From Polyodon spathula (taxonomy: Eukaryota; Chordata; Actinopteri; Acipenseriformes; Polyodontidae), in contig NC_054570.1 of assembly GCF_017654505.1 (NCBI RefSeq), positions 5,070,523 through 5,134,522 on the forward strand: a stretch of DNA of 64,000 nt, read 5' to 3'. The position numbers were made by a program, and so were the translations under genes. The notes below the pieces were generated by a model. It saw only the letters and a list, made by a program, of their open reading frames with translations, was not told where the DNA came from and did not search any database. Below are positions 1-10,915 of the stretch, piece after piece; position 1 is the stretch's first letter; every line of letters starts with the position of its first letter.

Positions 1-440
1 TACCACAAACTATAGCTCAAAAGGTGCCGTGAAAACGGCAGGCCTTGCAGCAGCCCCGAGCAATCTCCCGTGGATGTTTTTAAACTGATGGCCACTCGGT
101 CGGGACCCGCCCACCAGCTGATTGAGGACCAGCACAGCCAATCACTTGCTGCCCTTCCCTCAACCAAGCATAGGAGGCAGCAAGTCTCAATCGAGTGCCC
201 AACTGTAAACAATAATTCAATCAAACAAATCAAGTCCCAAAACAACACCAAATAAACCCATTCTCACATATAAACCACACCAACACTAATTTACCACTGT
301 TCAGGACAATCACACTGCCACAACATTTTTAAACATACGTGAAACACAGACCCATTTATATCTCGTGTACCAATGCCTATACACCAACATTTAACACACC
401 ACATGCAACATATAACTGAAAATACACACAGGGGCGGGCA
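1..440 (-). repeat. LTR-like repeat, copy 1 (partial)
   Basis: Read on the minus strand, the segment from about 440 down to 310 matches the start of the repeats at 1419 and 3392 (TGTGACAAAGTGCCCGCCCC, then a similar stretch). Below about 300 it diverges from them. It may be a solo LTR cut by the window edge. No coding region is visible. Confidence 0.5.
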
Positions 441-599
441 CTTTGTCACAAGAGGTAAAATAAGAAAAAAATATATATATTTAAACAAAATTGATTCTTT
501 CAGTTTCAATAGCATACCTAAACAGGCATGTGTTTGGTGTGACAGGATATCACTCAGTGCCCCACAGAAATGTGACTGTGTCACTGTGTTTCTACACAG

Positions 600-695
600 A
601 AGCAGCTGGGAGAGACACAGACAGAAATACAACAGAGAATCCAGGAGAGACTGAAAGAAGTGGAGGAGCTGAAACAGGCTGTGGAGTCAATAAAA
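600..695 (+). CDS. finTRIM-like gene, coiled-coil exon (96 bp)
   Basis: The acceptor is TTTCTACACAG and the donor GTGGGT. It encodes KQLGETQTEIQQRIQERLKE and continues to VESIK. Its length is the canonical 96-bp TRIM coiled-coil exon. Confidence 0.85.
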
Positions 696-740
696 GTGGG
701 TACTGACAAGAGGGGGATTATTATTATTATTATTATTATA

Positions 741-785
<45 letters not shown>

Positions 786-3700
786 CAGATGGACTGGAAC
801 ACATCTGCAGAAGTTTACTGTCTATGCCTGATGTGTTTTTTATATCAATTCTAACCACTGTGTTCTTTCACTCAGAGATCTGCATGCATAGAAATAAAGG
901 AAAGTGAGAAGATCTTTACTGAGCTGATCCAATCCATTGAGAAGATCCACACTGAGGTTATTGAGCTGATTGGAGCTAAAGAGAAGGCTGTAGTGAATCA
1001 GGCTGAAGGACGCATGAAGAAACTGGAGCAGGAGATTGCTGAGCTAAGTAGGAGAAACGTTGATCTAAAACAGCTTTCAGAGACAGAGGATCACATCCAT
1101 TTTCTACAGGTAAAATCACTGCTTGTTAGAAAATCTCAAGTACATAACTGGGAGGGTTTCAGACAGACCTCTCCAATTGAACGAATCCTTGCTTTTCCCC
1201 AGGAATGTTTTGGACCCCATTCTGTTTCACTTTTCTCCACTTTCCTATTGTAGAATTTCCAGTCTATCTGTGTCACTCCTGAAGCCGGAGACTTACCCAG
1301 CATTACTGTCAATACAGACATCTCTTTTGGGGCTGTGAGGAAAGCTGTATCTAAACTTAAAGATAATATTGAGGACTTCTGCAAGGGGGAAATAGTCCAA
1401 GTAACCACAACAGGTTGGTGTGAAATGGACAAAGTGCCCGCCCCTGTGTATATTATCTGTTATGTTGCATGTGGTTTGTTAAATGTTGGTGTATAGTCAT
1501 TGGTACACGGGATATTGACGGGTCAGTAACGAGTGTTTAAAATGTATATTTGTATTTAGGCACGGGATTGCACAGCACTTCACGTACATTTAAAGTAGTT
1601 AAAATGTGAGCACGAGGTTGCACATAATTAATTCACGTGCTGGGATTCAAGTGAATAATTAATTAGTAATTGAATCCCAGCACAAGAGTATATATAGATG
1701 CACGTTTTCACATACTCGCGGTTGGGTGATCGGTGAGTGGAGAACGGAAGAGAGAGGAGAAATTATTTACAATTGCTATTGCGTGCTGGTAGGACCAACA
1801 CGATACTTGTTAATTTATCAGCTCACCGTGTTTGTCAGTGTGTCTGTCCGTGCATCGTTTTGTTAAGTGTTAGTCCGTTTTTGTCTGTCTTTTTATTTTG
1901 GCGTAGACTGCCGTGTCCTGTTGTTTTCTGTTTGTTTAAACCTTTTATTTTCAATAAACCAGTGCCAGTAGACATCACCATCATTTCAATTCATCCATCC
2001 TGTCTGTGTATTTCATTCCCCTGGTTCTGACACCGCCCACTTTGTCCGTCTTTATGACATAGACCAAGGCTTGAGGAGGTACAGGACTTGCAAGACATTA
2101 TTAAAGACCTTTTGCAGATTGTTGGCTATATGAATATTGTAGCAAGGATGGAGGAGGGAGGAGGCAGCAGAGAGGAGCGAGGAGGCAGCATGGAGCAGAG
2201 AGGATGGAGGCAGCATGTAAGAATGAGGAGGGAGGAGGGAGCAGGGAAGAAGGAGGAGGGAGCAGGGATGAGGGAGCATGGAAGAGAGAGGAGGCAACAG
2301 GGAGGAGAGAACATGGAGGAGGAGGGAGCAGGAAGGGCAGAGCAGGGACTGATGAAGCAGGGAGGAGGGAGGAGGAAGCAGGGAGCTGGGAGCAGAGAGG
2401 AGGGTGGAAGGAGCAGGAAGCAGGGAGGAGGTTTCAGGAGGGCTGGAGCAGTGATTGATGAAGCAGAGAGGATGGAGTGATTTCAGGATGGTGTAGACAA
2501 TGACTGTTGCATGTTTGATGCACAAAGGTGTCCTAATGTGGACACAGTACTGTTGGGCAAAGACATCTGATGGAGATGAATGAACACAAGATCACAGGAT
2601 CAGATATGACAGGTTCTGTATTAATAGTGGGGATCATATCTTACAGGATCAGATATGCCAGGCTCTGTATTAATAGAGGGGATTGTATCTTACAGGATCA
2701 GATATGACAGGCTTACTCCCACCACACTGGGGAATACATACCACAACCTTTCCAACCAGCGTCTTTTGTTTAGTTTTTTTAACTTAGGATACTTGATAAT
2801 AATAAGCTGGATAAGTAATACTTCACATCACACAGTACTAAGCAGTTAGGTTACTTTTTGAAAACATATTAGTAGTTTTATAGTGCATTTACTGTGTTAA
2901 GTAATACTATGTAATTGGATTGAATACGTTCTAATTTCAGAGTTTATGTAGAAATGGAAGGACAGAAAAGAGCTGTACAATATCTATAGAATACAGCATG
3001 GGGTGGTGTGTGATATGAGAATGGAATGCACACCAGGCATTACATTCTCACGTATCACACACACACACACACACACACACAGAGCCTATCAAACACATAC
3101 ATTGCCCATGCAGTATTTTTATAATCTCTGGTTAGCAATGTTTTTCCTTACTCTTTTTAGTTTATGTCAGTGAGATTTTAGACACAGAGTGAACTCCATA
3201 AAGAATTATATTTAAAATAGCAACAACTTTGATAATGTGAACACAGTTTAAAATAAGGTTTGCATTGTGTGAGACAATACACAAAGACACTGCCTATCAC
3301 ACACAGTTTAAAATAAGGTTTGCATTGTGTGAAACAATGCACACACACTGCCTATCACACACAGTTTAAAATAAGGTTTGCATTTTGTGACTGTGGCAAT
3401 GTGCCCCGCCCCTGTGTGTATTTTGTGTTACACGTTGTGTGTGGTGTGTTAATGTTGGTGTATAGGTATTAGTGCACGGGATATCAATGGGTCTGTGTAG
3501 CACGAGTGATTTAAAATATATAGTTGTATTTAGGCACGGGGATTGCACTTCACTTCACCTGCATTTAAAGTAATTAATAGTATGTGAGCACGGGTTGCAC
3601 AAATGAGTTCACATGCTGGGGTTCAAGTGAATAATTAATTAGTAATTGAATCCCGGCACAACAGTATATATAGATGCACATTTTACTCACTCGAAGTTGT

Positions 3701-4916
3701 GTGTTCGGTGAGTGGAAAACGGGTGTGGAGAAGGAGTAAATAAAAAGACAAGTAAATTAAATTAAATTAAAGCATAAACTGCTGTTTCGTTTCAATACTT
3801 GGGTGTTTGTTCAGACTCACTGTGTTTGTTTGTTTGCTGTTTGTTTAGTGTTAATCTGTTTTGTTTGTCTATTTATTTTGGCCTCAACTGCCGTGTCCTG
3901 TTTTTTTGTTTAAATCTTTTATTTGTTGCACTAAATAAATACACTGAGCACCGCCGCATCTCAGTTTCTATCTCAATGCAGGGCTCGCAAAATTTTGGTT
4001 ATGGTACTTGTCCTTCGGGCAGTCCATTGTCGACATTTTGTTGTCCAAAAAAATGTCAAGTTGCCCATAACTGACCTATGGACTCTGATTTGTACAAAGT
4101 ACACTGTACTCAATATAGGTACAGTATCTCAGGGTTCATACACTTTTCCAACATCAAAATTCCATACTTTTTCTAGACTTCCATTTGTTTTTTCCCAGAC
4201 TTGTGTTTGTTAGTTTCTACTAGTTTTACGATAGCTATCCACATTGGTGGGCAGCCGCAGAGAATTATAAGTTTTTGATCCAGAGCAGAAGTTGCTCCTG
4301 GTTTTCTAAAAGTATTTGTCAGACTCTGGAGGTGCATATCTAGCAAGAGACAATGCAGGTATGCAAAAGAGAAGTAAATACAATCTAATAAATGTCCAAT
4401 ATTTGAGAACTACGTTGCATTATTTACAAAAATAATATACAAAGTTGTATACTGCAAGTAGAATATATAGACTAGTATTATGGTACCAATAGTATACTAA
4501 AACCAGACAATTCTGGCACAAGTATACTTGCAGTATGTTATTTTTTTGTATATTGGATTCTGATCCAAACTTCTTTATACCCTCTGTTAAATGTTGAACA
4601 CTATGGGTGGTGAACAATAACAAAAATGAAATAACAAATGTGCATGCATTATATATTAAAATGTGCAAGTGTGGTATATTAAGCATGCAAGTCAACTACT
4701 AAATACAGTACACCCTCACTTTAACAACCCTGTTTGAGTCCAAAGCCTTTTGTTCGCTACAGTAAAAGGACAATCCAAAATGAACAATATAAGCTGCTGG
4801 AGTGAGTTAAAGAAATCACCTGGATAAAGGCATTCGCTAAATTACTAATAATATTAGTACTGTTTTATTCTTTGATTTTCTTTATTATTGTAGTATTTGT
4901 CACTACTAGCACTTAA

Positions 4917-4983
<67 letters not shown>

Positions 4984-7900
4984 TAATAATACCAGTGAGA
5001 TTGTTAATAAAAGTAGAATTACAAGTACAGTACCTATTTGTGGCTGCATCCAGTATTCTAGCTCTATCCTATTCATTGAAGAACACAGTACAACCCCCCC
5101 CAAAAAAATGACATCAATAAAGTTTCTGTTGTGTTTCAATTGCAAATGTTAATTGAAATCTTGGTTCCTTATTTAAAAACAAAACAAAAACAAAAACAAA
5201 CAAAAAAAAACAAATGCTGCTTTGCCGTGCCAGTTGTAAAGAGCTGTACGAGCCAACATCAGCAGCAGTTTTGATTTTTTTTTTTAAAAATCAGTATTTA
5301 TTAATTTCATTAAAGAAATGAAAAAAGCGATGTTAACATGCGCCATGCTAAATCTGAGTCAGTGAAAATAACTACCCTATTCAACTTTTTTTTTTTCCTG
5401 GGTTGGGAAATAATGTTAACGATTTAATAATGGTAACAACATGATAACAAAATGTGAATATTGGTGAGCAGAGTACAGTAGCTTGTAATTCCAGTCTGTA
5501 ACTTTGTTTAAAAAAATCATACCCTTCAATATAAAAGTATATACTTCGGCTGTCGTAGTGTCCGTTTTACCCTTCGTTTCAGTGAGCAGACACAGTCACG
5601 TGACATACCTGCGCACTGACTAGATAAGAACATAAGAACATAAGAAAGTTTACAAACGAGAGGAGGCTATTCGGCCCATCTTGCTCGTTTGGTTGTTAGT
5701 AGCTTATTGATCCCAGAATCTCATCAAGCAGCTTCTTGAAGGATCCCAGGGTGTCGGCTTCAACAACATTACTGGGGAGTTGATTCCAGACCCTCACAAT
5801 TCTCTGTGTAAAAAAGTGTCTCCTATTTTCTGTTCTGAATGCCCCTTTGTCTAATCTCCATTTGTGACCCCTGGTCCTTGTTTCTTTTTTCAGGCTGAAA
5901 AAGTCCCTTGGGTCGACACTGTCAATACCTTTTAGAATTTTGAATGCTTGAATTAGGTCGCCACGTAGTCTTTTTTGTTCAAGACTGAACAGATTCAATT
6001 CTTTTAGCCTGTCTGCATATGACATGCCTTTTAAACCTGGAATAATTCTGGTCGCTCTTCTTTGCACTCTTTTAGAGCAGCAATATCTTTTTTATAGCGA
6101 GGTGACCAGAACTGAACACAATATTCAACATGAGGTCTTACTACTGCATTGTACAGTTTTAACATTACTTCCCTTGATTTAATTCAACACTTTTCACAAT
6201 GTATCCGAGCATCTTGTTGGCCTTTTTTATAGCTTCCCCACATTGTCTAGATGAAGACATTTCTGAGTTTTCATAGATTCCTTCTCCAATTTCAGTATCT
6301 CCCATATGATATTTATAATGTACATTTTTATTTCCTGCGTGCAGTACCTTACACTTTTCTCTATTAAATGTCATTTGCCATATGTCTGCCCAGTTCTGAA
6401 TCTTGTCTAGATCATTTTGAATGACCTTTGCTGCTACAACAGTGTTTGCCACTCCTCCTACTTTTGTGTCGTCTGCAAATTTAACAAGTTTGCTTACTAT
6501 ACCAGAATCTAAATCATTAATGTAGATTAGGAATAGCAGAGGACCTAATACTGATCCCTGTGGTACACCGCTGGTTACCACACTCCATTCTGAGGTTTTT
6601 CCTCTAATCAGTACTTTCTGTTTTCTACATGTTAACCACTCCCTAATCCATGTACATGTGTTTCCTTGAATCCCAACTGCATTCAGTTTGAGAATTAATC
6701 TTTTGTGTGGGACTTTGTCAAAAGCTTTCTGGAAATCTAAATAAACCATGTCATATGCTTTGCAATTATCCATTATCGATGTTGCATCCTCAAAAAAATC
6801 AAGCAAGTTAGTTAGACACGATCTCCCTTTCCTAAAACCATGTTGACTGTCTCCCAGGACCCTGTTACCATATAGGTAATTTTCCATTTTGGATCTTATT
6901 ATAGTTTCCATAAGTTTGCATATAATAGAAGTCAGGCTTACTGGTCTGTAGTTACCTGGGTCCGTTTTGTTTCCCTTTTTGTGGATCGGTATTACGTTTG
7001 CAATTTTCCAGTCTGTCGGTACCACCCCTGTGTCAAGAGACTGCTGCACGATCTTGGTTAGCGGTTTGTAAATTACTTCTTTCATTTCTTTGAGTACTAC
7101 TTGGAGGATCTCATCCGGCCCAGGGGATTTGTTTATTTTAAGAGCTCCTAGTCCCTTTAACACTTCTGCCTCAGTTATGCTAAAGTTATTTAAAACTGGA
7201 TAGGAACTGGATGACATGTGAGGCATGTTGTCAGTATCTTCCTTTGTAAAAACTTGTGAAAAGTAATCATTTAATATATTTGCTATTTTTTTTCTTCATC
7301 TACGATTTTGCCATTTGTATCTCTTAAACATTTAATCTCCTCTGTTTAATGTCCTGTGTTTTCTGATTAAAGCAATTAAAGATGCAATTTCTCCTTACTG
7401 CTTCTAAACTGCTCTGTACTTTTCCACGTCTGTACTTCTCCCACTCGCTGTCGCTGGGAAGACTGCCTCGTTTAACTGCGTTGTTCTGCTGTGCAGGATT
7501 GCTTGAGTTGTCTGGGGTGTTACAGGGGGCAATCCTCGCGGGTTATGGTCACAAGCAATGTGTACATCATCCTGGAAATCACTCAAGCATTACCAATGAA
7601 AAACAATGATCCCTCGAAACGTGTTTTACCGGGATGATCTGTGAGCGGAATCTCGATTGAGAAACTGCAGTTTGAACAAAGCACACTCCTTTCTGGACTG
7701 ACTTCACCCTACAGCCAGCCTATTCACAGTGAGAAAATACATACACACACACACAGTTTAAAATACGGTTAGCATTGCGTGAGACAGTACAGAGAAAAAC
7801 GCAATTGCTGTGGTCTGTACTAGGAGTGATAACGCGACTGCAACCAAAGAGAACACTTTGAACGTGGAGGCGCTTGCCCTCGGCGACTGAATCAGCTGCA

Positions 7901-10794
7901 TACTCCGGCAACAACTGCGGTTTTTCCTGCTGATCGTCAGGCTTGAAAAAACAGCTCCCACCCAGCCCCGATTGACTTGGCACCGGTGTAGACACCTACA
8001 GCCTGGCGCTGACCACGCCTACCATCGGCACCGACCTCGGAACCATTTGACTCTGAACCATTTGACTCGGCACCGGTGACTAGCTCGATTTGCACGATTG
8101 GCTAGTTCGCGCGCATTCCAAAAGAATCACAAAACAGGTCATAGATCATTTGATGAAGTTAAGGCTCTCAATACATCAACAGAAGAGCAACTTCATTCCA
8201 CCTCAGTACACCCTGTTCGTGGGGATCAAACTGAACTCTGTGAGCATGCCAGCCACACTGTCAGAAGACAGGATTTGGTCGTTGGAGGCCACGCTCTCCC
8301 TATTCAGAGAGGACGCTCTCCTACAGGTCAAAGTATATCAAAGGTTGTTAGGTCTTATGGCAGCCACCTCTAGAATCCTTCCACTAGAGCTGCTGGGTAA
8401 ACGCGTTCAAGGTGCACCCGGTCCGAGATCGGTAAGGCTGGTGCGAGTGTCCAGACAATGCCGGAAGACACTGGAGTGGTGGCTCCGACCTGGCAATCTG
8501 CGCCTCGGATCTCCCCTCGGATCCCCTCACAGATGGAAAGTGGTCACTACAGACGCCTCCAGACTGGGCTGGGGAGCGGTCTGGAATGGGAGAGGAATAA
8601 GAGGTCAGTGGAAGGGACATTGGCAGCAAGCGCACACAAATGCCCAAGAGCTGCAAGCAGTGAACCTGGCATTATCTCATTTTCACCAGCAGTTAGTGCA
8701 CAAACTTGTGCTGGTCCAGATGGACAATACTACAGTACATAAACCACCAAGGCAGCCTGCGCTCTCCGGGCCTGCACCAGGCAGTGCACAGACTCCTGTC
8801 CTGGATGCACAGAAACTTACTTTCCATCAGGGCGGCTCACCTCCCCGGTGTGGACAACAAGGCAGCAGACCTCCTGTCCAGAAGAGCTCCAGACAGCTTG
8901 GAATGGCGCATGCATCCCCATGGTGAAACAGATTTGGGAGAGGTTTCAACCTACACGAGTCGACCTCTTTGTCACAGCCGAGTCCATTTCATTGCCCCCT
9001 ATGATTCCCCATGTAGAGAGACATGGGATCCCTGGGAATACACGCACTATGTCAACCCTGGCCACAGGGGCTCTTGTATGTGTTCCCTCCACTACCATTA
9101 CTACCTCTGACACTAGAGAGGATCAGGGTGGAGAGAGCACAGGTTTTGCTGGTTGCACCCAGATGGCTGAGATGCCTCTTTTTTGTTCTCCTCTTGCCAG
9201 ATGCAGTAGTAAAAACACCACAGTCTGCTAGGGCGCCGAGCACTAGAGCCCAGTACTCATACAAATGGAAAGTTTTCCAAGACTGGTGCCTTGCTGAAGG
9301 TCACAATCCTGTGACTTGCTCTATTGAGACAATACTAACCTTCTTAGAACACCTGCTTGACGGAGGAAAATCAGCATCCTCTTTGAAGGTATACGTGGCA
9401 GCAATATCAGTGTGCCATGACAAAATTGACTTGGTGTCCCCTGGGGCACATTTCCTGGCAGAGCAATTTCTTAAAGGGGCTCGGAGGCTTCCTCCTCCCA
9501 TGAAGATTATGTTCCACAAGTGGGATCTAGAACTGATACTACAGTTCCTTATGGGTCCCCCATTCGAGCCCATGGCATCAGCAGAACTGTGCCCTGTTTC
9601 ATTGAAGGTGGCATTTTTAATAGCCATTGCGTCTGCCGGACGAGTAAGTGAGCTTCATGCTCTGTCCATTGGTGACACATGCATGGCTTTCACGGGAAAT
9701 GACTCACAGGTACATTAAGAACAAATACATTTTTTTTACCAAAGGTGGTATCCCCATTCCATATTAACCAATCAGTGGTTTTGGAAACTTTTAACCTCCC
9801 ACACGAGTCAGAGGAGGACCGTAGACAGCACACGCTATGCCCAGTTCGGGCTCTGCACTGTTACCTTGATAGGATGGCATCCTGGAGACAGTCCAACCAG
9901 CTGTTGGTCTGCTATGGGTCCCGCTCTAGAGGTCAGGCCCTATCGAAGCAACGTCTAGCGCACTGTGTGGCAGATGCTATACGCTTGGCGTATGAACAGA
10001 CGGACTCCCCCTTACCGGGGGACATTACGGCCCATTCTACCAGGGGCAAGGCAACTGTGGGCTTTCCTTCATGGCACCTCCTTAGATGAGCTCTGCAATG
10101 CTGCTACATGGACAGGTAGTCAGACATTTGCATGTTTTTACTGCCTTGATGTTGCAAACCGAGCGAGACCCTCTCTGGGCTCTAGGGTGTTGCAGCCGGC
10201 AAGCTCTTAGTTGTTGTGGAGCTGAGTTCTTTTCATGTGCAGAGTGCCTTCAGGGTTTCCGTGGCAATTGTTAGGGAGTGTGTTAAAATTACATGCTGTA
10301 ACAGTTCTATTTTGCATTTCTGTGTTCACCGGTTTGTTGGTAGGGTGGCTGTGTTTGCTAACATTACTGTATACCCTTTTTGTGAGAAGTGGATTACCTT
10401 CAGTCAGAATCAGAGTGTATCACAAAGCATCTTAGTCTGGAGATGGGAGTTTTTTGGGTGGCGGATTTATAAAAGTTTACAGTGACTCCCTCATGGGAAA
10501 TGCAGTTCGGACCGAAGCTGGAATGCAGAGAGGCTTCCGATGTTGGAAACGTGGGTTTCTCTTGGAAAAACTGCTCAGCAGTTAATATAACGTTATAACT
10601 AAATTAATAAAATCCGCTTACAGACACCTTACAGTACGCTGCTGAAGAATAATAATCACACTGAGCTGAATACTGTATAAAGAGCTATTTAAAAAAAAAC
10701 ATGTGTATATATTTTCGTTACTGTGAGGGCATATTCACATCCCAGCACTTTGATAACTCTAGGTTTGAAATGCCGCTCCATCAGTGTAACACAA

Positions 10795-10825
<31 letters not shown>

Positions 10826-10884
10826 TATTATTATTATTATTATTTAGTTTGATTTTTCAAAAATATATATTATTTCTGAAATTA

Positions 10885-10915
<31 letters not shown>

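Noticed and set aside
2052..2525. Long open frames in purine-rich DNA on both strands
   Set aside because: Low-complexity GGAGGA repeats give open frames by composition only.
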